This document shows positions 34,886 through 46,200 of a stretch of DNA of 64,000 bases, in pieces. A model generated the notes under the pieces. It was given only the letters and a program-made list of their open reading frames with translations, was not told the DNA's origin and did no database searches. The position numbers were made by a program, and so were the translations under genes. Each line of letters begins with the position of its first letter. The first letter of the stretch is position 1. The stretch is from positions 32,130,715 to 32,194,714 of the forward strand of contig CM046453.1 of NCBI GenBank assembly GCA_025506515.1, written 5' to 3'. This stretch comes from Flaveria trinervia. Its lineage: Eukaryota; Streptophyta; Magnoliopsida; Asterales; Asteraceae.

Positions 34886-35890
34886 GAAGTTTTAAATGCA
34901 GAACAAGAAACAGCCATTGATGAAATGGGACTTGAAAGCATTAAATCTTATAGCATAACAAAAATACCTAGCAACTTGAAATATTGGTTGTTATTACACT
35001 ATGATCGTCACTATAACCGTTTGAAATTGGAGTATAATTACACCAGAAATAGCATGAACTTTTTGGGATTCCAATGGGGAAGCTACAACTAAATGAAAAC
35101 TTAAGACCTTCACAAAAAGATCCGGTTGTAGAAGAATTTACTCTTGAAATTGTTGCAAGAAAAGTCAAAGCATCTAAGAATATAGGAAGGTTAGTCACAC
35201 TCAACTTCATCGAGATTTAATGTTGACGGTGATGACACAAGGAGGAACGGTTACATGAAATTCCTTCCATCACTACAAGAAATAAATGAAATTAGTTGAT
35301 TGGCATTCATATATAATCACATGTTCGAACAAAACAAAATGTGATGGAAGTCAGCACCACAACAAACCTGTTACGTTTCTGCTGGTATGTTCAATCTATA
35401 TAGAAGTATCATATTTGTACAATAATGAAAAGTAATTAATACTCTTTTCAATAGTTAGTATTTGCTCATGATTCTTACAAAAGAAGCAATCTTAATCAGG
35501 AGGGATCCACACAATATCATATCATTCATATGAAACTCTTATGTAACTTCATGATAAAAAGTTCTGTAAAGAAAAAAGGTGGTTTGCAAATTGAAAGAAG
35601 GTAATAAAAAGGCAATGGGTTGTAAAAAGAACTAGCACAAGCTAAACACCAAGAAGAAGAGATTGTGAAAGCAGCTAGAAATAAAATCATTGAGCAATTT
35701 TGGACCAGAATCTTACAAAAAAACTCATTGTTAGGTTAAAAGTAAGTACAAGAAAGATATTGAGGTAGAATTGGAAGAACAAAAGGTTTATGAAGATGTT
35801 TATGAATCAAATAACATCCATATAATCCCTTGTACAAACGGTCAAACAATTTTACATGTCAAAACAGATTGGCAAAATGAAAATGATCAG
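34886..35890 (+). pseudogene. Relic of a plant transposon ORF (plant-mobile-domain / Ulp1-associated type)
   Basis: Conceptual translation at 34890-35045 gives EQETAIDEMGLESIKSYSI and KIPSNLKYWLLLHYD. The region 35090-35330 gives VEEFTLEIVARKVKAS, RLVTLNFI and NGYMKFLPSLQEI. The order and spacing resemble the N-terminal domain of proteins encoded by plant MULE/Ulp1-type transposons (LPR.L..WL...FD, then LKRNFI...NG). A Glu/Lys-rich stretch follows (35600-35830). Frames are broken many times. The assignment is by eye only. Confidence 0.35.
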
Positions 35891-35899
35891 TAATAAGAC

Positions 35900-36981
35900 T
35901 TGACAAATTAAACTTAATAAACCATGTATTTTTAAATCCTAGTTGTAAACGACTTCACATGTCAATTGCTATTTTAATACAACCTAAGATATATCCCTCT
36001 TATTACACACTTCAATCCAAACAAGAATTGGGGCTATACTTCAAACCTATTTAGTTTCATGTTAAATTCATATCTTGTTCAGATTTATATCAATGATAAT
36101 GTAACCCAACTTTTTCATTTTCTTCGTAATACAAAGTTTGATAGTCCCGCCCATATATAATTTCATGAACTTATTCTGTATACAGTGTATTATCTTGTAA
36201 AAGAAAATGAATATCCAACTCCGTCTTCTAAAAATGTGGATTTCCCTCTATATTGACCGTATTGAAGCTTTGTTTCTTTATGTTACGATTGATGCCTGCA
36301 AAATATGAAAGAAAACATAAAAGAAATAAAGATTACAGAATTATCCTAAAGTATATTTCCTTTACCCCCTTACATTTGTAGATATAGTAAATAGACCCCA
36401 CCAATAGTCCATTTAACTAGATGCGGTATATACTTATATATGAGTTAATTTAGGCGAAAAGCACCTATAAGAAGTTGGTTAAAATGGAATGAAGTTGAGT
36501 TGAACAGGTAACCTTTAAGTCTAGATTCAACACATATGACTTCCTAAATTATTTTTATTCAAAAAGATTTGTATCAGTATTATGATAATATGTTTCAATT
36601 TATATTTAAAAAGCTAAACTATTAAAGGGAAAAAAACTGAGATGGACAAAACAAGTTTACGGGTCAACTCAACCCTTGCTAAAAATGACATGTTTCAACA
36701 TGACCTGATTTCAGTCGTTATAAAACCTAGCTCAACCATCTAGCTGTCCCCTTTTATCCATAAATCATATACAAACTAAAATTTAATATATGAGCACTAG
36801 GGGTAAACAAGCCAACTGGTAAACTACTAGAGATTCGCTAAGCTTGAATTGAATCGAGCTTAAACAAGCTCCAGCCTTCAGCTCATTTAATAAACAAGCT
36901 CTAGTCCGAGCTTCATACACCAAGCTTAACACACTCGCCAGCCTAGACATGCTATTATTCACATAGATATATATATATATA
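35900..36981. other. No gene seen; degenerate aagctnnagc repeats near 36800-36930
   Basis: AT-rich. Near 36790-36930 there is a stretch of aagctt, gagctt and acaagctc repeats of the kind found in decayed plant repeats. Nothing codes. Confidence 0.4.
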
Positions 36982-37544
36982 GGGGAGGGTTCAAATGAGA
37001 ACCATCTTTTTTTGTGAGAACTCTAGGAACCAATCTCAGCCACTTATTTTCTATCACATGCAAATCACATGTCATTTCCCTTTTTTTTTTAAAACGTTCA
37101 TAACGCTTTTTCACGACATCATTTTTTCAAAAAAAATGCACCATAAAATTCAGTATTTTTTTATCTTTCCAACGCCTACCGTATTGATATACTTTTCTTA
37201 AAAAAATCATACATCCATTATTTACATATGTGTAAATCTAGTTATACACATGTGTAGTACTGGATTTACACATGTGTAAATCCGATATTACACGTGTAAA
37301 ACGAATTTCGTTAAAAAAAAGGGAATTTTTTTTATTTTTTATAATTTGATTTTTATTTTTTTTATGAAAGAGGAAAAGTAGGGGAACATTTTTGTGTTTT
37401 TATTTTTTTTATTTTTACGTTATTTTTTTATTTATAAATTTTTTAAATATGTTTTTGTTAATTACAATTTTGTCATTAAGAACTAGTGGCTGAGATTGGT
37501 TCCTAGAGTTTTCACAAAAGAAGCTAGTTTTCATTTGATCCCTC

Positions 37545-37547
<3 letters not shown>
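36982..37547. mobile_element. MITE with ~62-bp terminal inverted repeats
   Basis: The left end GGGGAGGGTTCAAATGAGAA and the reverse complement of the right end (GAGGAGGGATCAAATGAAAA) match for about 62 bases, including a perfect AACTCTAGGAACCAATCTCA block. The interior is AT-rich and non-coding. It is flanked by (TA)n on the left and (CT)n/(TA)n on the right, so a target duplication cannot be read. The superfamily is not assigned. Confidence 0.8.
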
Positions 37548-37577
<30 letters not shown>

Positions 37578-37645
37578 ATTACATAATATATAATGTATAA
37601 TAATATATAATTACATAATATAAATCATACAACTTGTGTTAACTG

Positions 37646-37921
37646 TGTTGGATAATCTTGTCAATATCTAATACTTAGAAGGGTTAATTAGTAAAGTTAT
37701 TCATATAGTTGTGAGTCTGATTTAGTTAATTTAGTTTGATTTTGTTTCCGAATTTAAGTCCAGCAGGGTAACTTGGTCTGTAAGTTGGTTTAGTATATGG
37801 GTCATTGGTGTCTTTGTAATTGTGTCAAGTTCTCTATTAATAAAAAGAGTCGATCAAAGGTTTTAATCAAAAAAATTCTGTGTTCTCTATTGTTTATGTT
37901 CAGTTAAGGGCTGTGCCATCA
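37646..37921 (+). repeat. 5' LTR of the gag-only element
   Basis: 276 bp, TGTTGGATAATC to GCCATCA, with a (T)AATAAAAAGAG polyadenylation-like segment near 37840. It matches 39193-39474 with scattered substitutions and small indels. Confidence 0.85.
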
Positions 37922-38252
37922 ATTGGTATCAAAGCCATCTAGCAACAAGGTAGGAGACAGCAGCAGGCTGGTGTTCTTCTAACGATCAAGGGGCAGACAA
38001 GGCAGGTAGTAGTGATCTGCAGGTTGGTGATCAACAACAGATTACTTGTTGGTTCAGGAAAAGATCGAAGAATAGGCGCAGCAGCAGCGTTCAGAAGGCA
38101 GAAGGCAGGTGCAGGAGTTTTTGATCATCATCCTTATGGCAGGCAGTGCAACTACTAGAGGGTTGTTTAAAACCCAGGCAGTGCAGCGTTTGTAAGCCTA
38201 GAACTAACCCTGGAACTCCTTTAACGTATAGCAGACGAAACTGATCAGATTA

Positions 38253-39172
38253 ATGGCAGAGCAGCTGAACAATGAGGCGTTAATCACCATTAAAGAAAGC
38301 AACACGTCTTCTTTGAAGTGTCCGGTGTTGAGCGCCACAAACTACAACACTTGGGCAATAAGGATCAAAGCAATATTCCAAGTCCACGGGATACTTGAAG
38401 CAATCAAACCAAGAGAGGGAATAAAAGTAGAAAAAAAAGAACAACATGGCGATAGCACTGTTGTTTCTGACCATTCCCTAGGATATTCTTCTCCGGGTGT
38501 CACACCACACCACTGCTAAACAAATCTGGGTTGCACTGCAGACTCAATATATTCATGTCGAACGAGTAAGGAGGCAAGGCTTAGTACTCTTGAATCCGAC
38601 TTGTAGCATTAAAGATGAAGGACAGGGAGACGGTTGATGAATTTTCAGGGAACATAAGCCAACTCGTCTCAAAATTCAATAGCCTCGGGCGTATAATAGA
38701 AGACAAGAAGCTTGTAAGGAAACTTCTTGGATCGATGCCGGAAAAATTCATTGCGATTGTAGCCTCAACAGAACAGTTTGCGTATCTAAATACCATGTCC
38801 TTTAAGGAAGCCATTTGGAGACCTAAAGCTTTTGAGGAATGCATCAAAAAATTGGCGGAAGAAGGTGATATGCATGGGAAATTGTTACTTGCAAACATTG
38901 ATGGAAAAGGAAACAAAAATGAGCACAAATGTGAACTTTATGGTTGTAAAAACTAAAACCGTGAAGACTTTAGATGTGGTCAGGGTAGAGGTCGGGGTCC
39001 GGAGAGGTCAAGGAGGTGGTAGAGTTCAATGGGATAAATATCACATCAAATGTTACAAGTGTGGTGAGCTCGGACATTATATGTCGGAATGTCCTAAGTG
39101 GGAGCAGAAGGAGGAGGTTAATCAACCCCAAAACGAGAATAACAGACCGACATTACTGTGTAGCATAGTGTA
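38253..39172 (+). pseudogene. gag of the gag-only element (frameshifted)
   Basis: It starts MAEQLNNEALIT. Blocks: KCPVLSATNYNTWAIRIKAI (Copia gag N-terminal), frame change near 38510, then KDRETVDEFSGNISQLVSK and KLVRKLLGSMPEKFIAIVA (UBN2-type gag core, 38615-38830). A CCHC zinc knuckle CYKCGELGHYMSEC follows at 39053-39094, then a Gln/Asn-rich tail. An open gag frame without pol fits a parasite of autonomous Copia elements. Roughly 310 residues in total. Confidence 0.75.
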
Positions 39173-39192
39173 AGACAAGATTAGGAGGTGAT

Positions 39193-39474
39193 TGTTGGAT
39201 CTTGTCAATATCCAATACTTAGAAGGGTTAATTAGTAAAGTTATTTATTTAATCGTTTGAGTTTGATTTAGTTACTTATTTAGTTTGATTTTGTTTCCTA
39301 ATTTAAGTCTAAATAGGGTAACTTGGTCTGCAAGTTGGTTTAGTATAAATAGGGGTCATTTATGTCGTTGTAATTGTGTCAAGTTTTCTATTTAATAAAA
39401 AGAGTCGATTAAAGGTTTTGATCAAAACAGTTGTGTTCTTTATTGTTTATGTTCGGTTAAGGGCTAGGTCATCA
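39193..39474 (+). repeat. 3' LTR of the gag-only element
   Basis: 282 bp, TGTTGGATCTTG to GGTCATCA, pairing with 37646-37921. Confidence 0.85.
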
Positions 39475-39494
39475 AACTCTCTGTTATTATGATT

Positions 39495-39762
39495 GCATTA
39501 ACCCATCAAGATCAATTATTTCATAATTTTTTTGTTGGAATAACATTAATACACAGAGAACATTATGCTCTTTTATGTGTATGTGTAAATTCACAAGTAT
39601 AAAAAATTTAAGACAAATGTTAAGTTACATATCCTGCAGGTGTAAGTCTTTACTTTTTTCATAGTTGTGAATTACACACATAAAAAAAACATAATGTTAT
39701 ATATGTGTAATAATGTTATTCAAACAAAAAAAATGATTTTAATTAATCTTGACGGGTTAACG
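39495..39762. mobile_element. Foldback MITE (arms ~105 bp)
   Basis: The arm beginning GCATTAACCCATCAAGAT and the reverse complement of the arm ending AATCTTGACGGGTTAACG pair over about 105 bases each around a short loop near 39604-39654. The middle carries ttttatgtgt(a)tgtg / cacacataaaa. No coding content. Confidence 0.65.
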
Positions 39763-40225
39763 TAAATTATCGCAGCATATGGTTAGCAAAGAAACCCTCC
39801 CCTAAACCTCCCCTATGTATATATAATCATGCAAAATAAAATTAATTATGTGTTGTACATATATATATACGAGTATATATAAACAAAACTTAAAAAAAGT
39901 AAAATAATTTAATAAATAAAATGAGTCAAGCTCAGCTCGTTGAGATTGCTAACCCACACAATCAAGTTGAAGAACGTGAGCTAATAGACCAAAAATCACA
40001 ACTTCATGTATTTAAACTCATTGGCACTGCATTATTTAGCAATCTGAGTTACTACTACTACGCATGTTACTGAAAAAATCGAAAATGAACAGGAAAATAT
40101 AATTATATGCATAAATTTCATAAATGTAAATTTTGAACAAACCTGTTAGTTTCAGCGTGGGCTGGGCTAGCCAAAAAGAGCTTCAACATGCAGGTATATG
40201 AACTCCGGTAGCAAAATGATGGGTT
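39763..40225. other. Intergenic, 3' flank of LON1
   Basis: AT-rich. It contains a short doublet of ctcccctaaacctcccc near 39800, resembling the end of the 36982 MITE in reverse, and is otherwise featureless. The LON1 polyadenylation site should lie here. Confidence 0.4.
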
Positions 40226-43200
40226 TTATTTCTCAGTTTCAAAAGCCAAATCAAATATTTGATTGTAGTCATCAACAAAGTGGACATCAAGACCTTCCTT
40301 CACATTAGATGCCAACTCATCAAAGTCTCTTTTGTTAGCCAAAGGAAATATTATAGTTTTCACGCCGCTTCGTCTTGCAGCAATGGTTTTCTCCTTCACC
40401 TACATTTGCACATTAAGTGATACACACACAGTATAATACAAATCTAAATTCGTCTACAAAAGAATATGCGAAGCACACAAAATAACTTTAAAACATTTTA
40501 AAGAGAAATTACATGTGGCAAGATGACAGAGTCAGGTGGGTCAGTAATGGGCCAAAACCAGTGTGGGTTGAAACTTGAAAGATATTTGTTTTAGTGCAGT
40601 GTTAAACCAAACTGTGAATGTCTTTTTGTTCAGATTTTAAAAAATATAAAGATAAGTATTGTATAAGATATGATTATAGAACAACACTACTAATATAACA
40701 AATTAAGGGGTTGTTTGATTTTGGCTGACCCAACTAGCTGGCTGACTCGGTCAGCCGGTCAGCATGTTTGATGTACCTGTGTGGTGGGCTGACCGGGTCC
40801 GTGGTATCTGACCCAGTCCCTAAATTGAAACATGCTGACCTGGAAAGGGGTGTTGCCACTCCCTGCGCGACCCATCTCTCGGTTGACCCCCCCCCCAACC
40901 CGCGCTGCCATCTCTCGGTCGATCCCCCCACCCGCGCTACCCATCTCTCGGCAATCCCCCCACTCGCGCTGCCCATCTCTCGGCTAATCCCCCCACCTGC
41001 GTTGCCCATCTCCCCGGCCGATCACCCACCTGCGGTCTCCCCTCGGTCTCCCCGCCTGCACGACGGTGGTGAAGGTGGTGGCGGTGGTGGTGAAGGTGGT
41101 GGCGGTGGTGGTGAAGGTGGTGGCGATGGTGGTGAAGGAGACATTTGGGGATTTTGGGAAAGTCAAAATTGTTGACCGGTGGAAGTGGAATTGTGATGGT
41201 GGTGGTGGTGGATGTTATAAATTTTATATTTTTATCGTTCAGCGGAGTCAGTCAGATACTGAATCAAACTGCCAAGTTTCAGTCAAATGCATACCCAATT
41301 AAAACTTCTAACTGGGTCAGCTTCTGACTCAGTCAGATCTTACTGAGTCAATGTAATCAAACAACCCCTAAGTCTTTGAATAAAACAAAATTTGTGTTCA
41401 TTAAAACTGAATTTAGGCCGACTTTCAAGTCTCAACCCATTACTGTTATAGCCAAAAAGATTATTTGACTCGTTTAAGATTATATACACAACCACCCAAA
41501 TAACCACATTCATAAGTACATGGGTCAATATTGCCACCACCAAGTACCCCAAACTTCTTGTCACATTAAAAACTACATTTCTTTTTGTAGTGCATCAAGG
41601 TTTTGGGTGTAAAAGATGTAAAAGGGTATTTTCGATATTGACAAATAATTAATAATACGCCACAACCATATGTTTCTGCAACTCTTATGAACCCAATTAA
41701 CTAACTACGGAGCCAGAAGTTGAAACCAAGTTCAAGACACATACCCCGCCAATTGGAAGGACCCGACCAATTAGAGTCACTTCCCCAGTCATGGCTAGGT
41801 CTTTCTTGACATGCTTGTTCATTGCAAGTGAAAGCAAAGAGGTAATCATGGTGCAACCAGCACTAGGCCCATCCTTAGGTGTAGCACCAGCAGGGACATG
41901 TAAATGAACTTTAGAATTTGCAAAAAATGGGTTATCATGATCCTTTACAGCCAATATTGCTCTGGCAACAGTGTGGGCGATTTGGGCACTTTCCTTCATG
42001 ACATCACCGAGTTGACCTGTTAGATGAAGGGCTCCTTTCCCTTCACCTTGTTCAACCTGTGTGGTCTCTATATATAAAGTGGACCCGCCCATTGCAGTCC
42101 ATGCAAGACCCATCACAACTCCTAATGGTGTCTGGTCATACATGCGTTCAGCATGGAAGACCGGCTTTCCAACATAATCTGCAAGGTTGTTATCATCAAC
42201 CAACACTTTCTCAGTTGCTTCATTATCCTGACAATGACCATGAATATATAAAAACACATGAGAACTTAGGCACTTATAATTTAAGATGAATGTGGGCACT
42301 TATAAGTGTAAAATTAGATAGATTTATAAGCATCATTTATATTAACCAGAAGATTCATTTAGTGCGTTACCTTTAAATTAAAAGCCTCATTATCAGGATG
42401 TTGTGTATGAGTAGCAGCTGAAACATTTGTCTCAACCACTTCAGCGTTTTCAATCTCCTTGGACACGGTTGCATCCTGAGATGACTCATTTCCTACACAT
42501 GAAGGTTCATTTTGTACTCCACGTCGAACTAATTGCAAAGCAATCTAAAAAAATGTTGCAAACCTCGCGGTAAATTTTTAGCTATACAGCTATGATTTCA
42601 ATTTTCAAGTAAATGCCACAATATTAAACATTAGAATGATCACACATGAAGGCAGCAAACCTTGCGGTAAATTTTCTCAATTTGTTTTTGAAGACTACGA
42701 ACCCCTGCTTCTCTGCAATAGTTTTCTATCAAAGAAAGAAGAGCTGCATCTGTCAAGTCAACCTGAAATTTTCAAAAGGACTAATTCATCATCACGCATT
42801 AAGCTATACTTTAGTATATATTACTAGTTTTTCCATTAACACATACTAAGGAAGCTAAGTTCAGTTGTAACTGTGATATCTGAAAAAAAAGAATATCCTT
42901 AAAATTTCAAGTCATGGTGTTCATCGAACCGGTTTTGAGTATGCAGGTTACTCTATTCGGGTTCCTTGAAGTTGGATTTTTTGAAAAGTTCAAACTAGCA
43001 TAAATCTTGTCAGGGTAGAGGAATTTACTTGTATCTAGCCTTAAATAAAATAACAAATTAAAATGCACCTACGTTATTACAGTTTTGTGTTACATGTGTG
43101 TGTATCAAGGCCTCAAGGACATTGATGGAAATTATGATGTATCCATTAATAAGAAATAATTGAGCTAGTTAATGATAGTGTTGCGAAAATTGGCACCTAG

Positions 43201-46200
43201 CACCGATAATCACCGATTAGTTGGTAATCGGTCACCCACCGATTCGAATTCAGCTAATCACTCAATTATCAGTCAAAAGTCAAAATCAGCAAAAATCAAA
43301 TAAAATTGGTGAAAAGTAGTCAAATTTGGTCGAAATTGAAAATTTATATATAATTTTGAAAAATATTGTATATATATCACTTTGAAAATTAACATGTAAA
43401 ATCTCAATCTAATTAATTCCTATTAATCCCGCTTACCCTAGTCGGTACCCCACCGCTCAAATAGCGCCAAGCGATTTTTACAACCACCGTTAACGATCAT
43501 CTTTCCTAAATGGACAAGAGAGGGTGGGGAGAGGGGGGAGAGAAAGACCTGCTCAGGTTTGACACCACATGCATCACAAGTGTTCTTTTCCAAATAATCT
43601 CTGGCAATATGCATTTTTTCATCAGTAATATAACCAGCGATAGGAATTATCTCCATTCTGTCCAAAAGTGGACCTGGTATCGTTTCCACTACATTAGCTG
43701 TACATACAAACAAAACCTGCAACAGAAATTTGGTTATGTTTATTATACATATTAATAAAGTAGACAAAGTTTACTTGAGATATTTTTTTAAATAACGCTT
43801 TATCAATTGACACCACTATCATTTTACACTACCACTATCCAGACTTCAAGTCATTTGTGGGCCATGAATACTTAAAAGAAATTAGTACGCCAACCTGATG
43901 CATGCACAATAGTTCACATAAGAAACTAGAGTACCCTTAGAATGGTTGGGTTACAGTGAAGTAGCAAACTGTGAAAACTGGTAAGCCTGGTTTCTCTTCA
44001 TTAGCTCATATGCATAAAATAAGTTGACATAGAAAAATGTAAAACAGGAGCACATTGTCACCAACCTTTGACAAATCAATTGGAACATCAAGGTAGTGGT
44101 CTAAGAAATTAGCATTTTGTTCAGGATCAAGCAGCTCCAACATAGCACTCGCAGGATCACCTGCATGACCCCTTCCCAACTGCAACCAATATAACAAAAT
44201 GAAAACTAAATATCAAATGTGATTTTATGAATCACCATAACCTTTACGAAAAAAAATTTATACCTTGTCAATTTCATCAATAAGAACAAGAGGGTTTGCA
44301 GTTCCCACGCTTTTCAGACACTGCACCATTTTCCCTGGCATTGCACCTATATAGGTGCGACGATGCCCCTGGTATAGTTTAGATGTTAATTCCAATATTA
44401 TACTATTTAGAAATGGTTCAAATGGTTTGGAAGTAGCCAAAGTCTTCTGTTATTGCATACAGACCTCATTTTGTCTAAATATATAGATTATTATTGTAAT
44501 AATATTCTATTTGCATCTTAATCGGCATATTAGAACTCTTAATAAAAGTTTAAAGAAAAAATAGACAGAAAAAGTGTTTGTGGGCAACACACACAACAAT
44601 AAAAGTGACCTATTTCAACCTGAACCCATATTGATCCACCCATCTTGCCCAGTCTAGTGCTAAGGATAAAAAGTACAATAGTGCTTAATACACTTTCTTG
44701 ACCTTGATTTCAGCAACATCAGACAATCCACCAACAGAAAACCGAAAAAATTTTCTGTTAAAGCACGTGCAATTGAACGACCAATGCTGGTTTTACCCAC
44801 TCCAGGAGGACCAGAAAAGCAAATGATTTTTCCTGCACAAAGATATACATGTCTTGTATCAAACCTTTTTTCTATTTCTAAGAATCATATATAATAAATG
44901 TCTAAGATAAACTATGTCTTATAATGATGATAATTTACTTGATATGTCCACAATACTCAACTTACATTTCACTGTCAAAAGATGGATGAAAATAAACCAA
45001 CCTTGTGATGTTCCTCTGAGTTTTCCCACAGCAATAAATTCAAGTATCCTTTCTTTAACATCAGTCAACCCATAATGATCCTCATCAAGAATTTGTTGAG
45101 CCCGCATGACGTCAAAGTTTTCATCACTGAAATTGGTTTAAAGAAAAGCTTACCATCAGAATCATGACCCTACTTACAAATACAATAAGCGTATGTAGCC
45201 AGAGCATGGTGTGATACATGATCAAATTCTTAAAATTTTCATTTCATCAAGAATAACTATGAATGAAGTTCTGATCAATCTAAGCATGTAGTAAAAGCAA
45301 GAGCACTTTGTTTCTTCTAGATAAACACAAAAGTAACAATAGACAACATATCCTTCACAGAACATACATGAAATTCTGATTTATACCTTGAAAACTTGAT
45401 AGAATATAAATAGGCACATCTTTTAATATTTAAGCACAACACTAGAATGATCAAATTCAATAGATACTGGCATACCTATAATTACCCCAAGGTAAAGCAG
45501 TCAACCAATCAAGATAGTTACGTGTAACATTAAATTCACTTGAACTGGCTTCCAAGAGTTGCAGTTTCTTCAGTTCTTCTTCAATAACTTGCAGCACATG
45601 AGGCGGGATTTTCTCCTTGTTTGGATCAATTCTATCCCTAAATTTATCTGCAGCAAAGAACAAATGATCGGTAAGTCATATAAGCAAAAACAGCATTAAA
45701 TAGCAAAACTTTATCAAGTAATAAAATCTAAAAAGTACATCCATCCACATCATATAAACGCAAAGAGTGAAATTACCAGTGAGTGCTGTTTTGTCATCAG
45801 TCTCAAGTCCTAATTCCTGTAAAAGATAGCATGCATCATATGAACCAAGAAAAGATTCATAATTTCATAATACCAGAAAATTTTTGAACAAAGAGTCTGA
45901 GAATAACTTAAATTGCAGCAAGAGTGATCAAGATAATTAGAATCAGTTCTAAGAGTTACCTTTTTGATAGCCTTATACTGCTCATTAACAAGTAACGCCG
46001 TTGTTCGTTACTAATTTTCTCTTCAATAGCTTTCGCTATGGATTCCTACTCAATAAACCAACAAATTTGAAATGGTAACAAAACAAAAAAACTATCACTT
46101 AGTGAAATATACAAGAAGATGCTACCAGGACTTACCTGAATCTTATGTATCTCCATTTCTTTCTTTAATAATTCAAGACTGAGTCTCAATCGTTTGTATA

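Larger units (their letters stand above)
37646..39474 (+). mobile_element. Gag-only LTR retrotransposon (TR-GAG type)
   Basis: LTRs at 37646-37921 and 39193-39474, both TGTTGGAT...CATCA. The primer site ttggtatcaaagcc follows the first LTR and a purine tract (aggaggtgat) precedes the second. The 1.27-kb interior encodes only gag; protease, integrase, RT and RNase H are absent. Flanking pentamers aactg and aactc differ by one base, consistent with an old duplication. It would depend on pol from a Copia relative. Confidence 0.82.

Noticed and set aside
40734..41175. Gly/Ala- and Val-rich open frames in the LON1 intron
   Set aside because: They are translations of tandem repeats in the non-autonomous Harbinger element.
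42059..42289. Plus-strand frames opposite LON1 exon 19
   Set aside because: Antisense shadow of a strongly conserved coding exon, without its own support.
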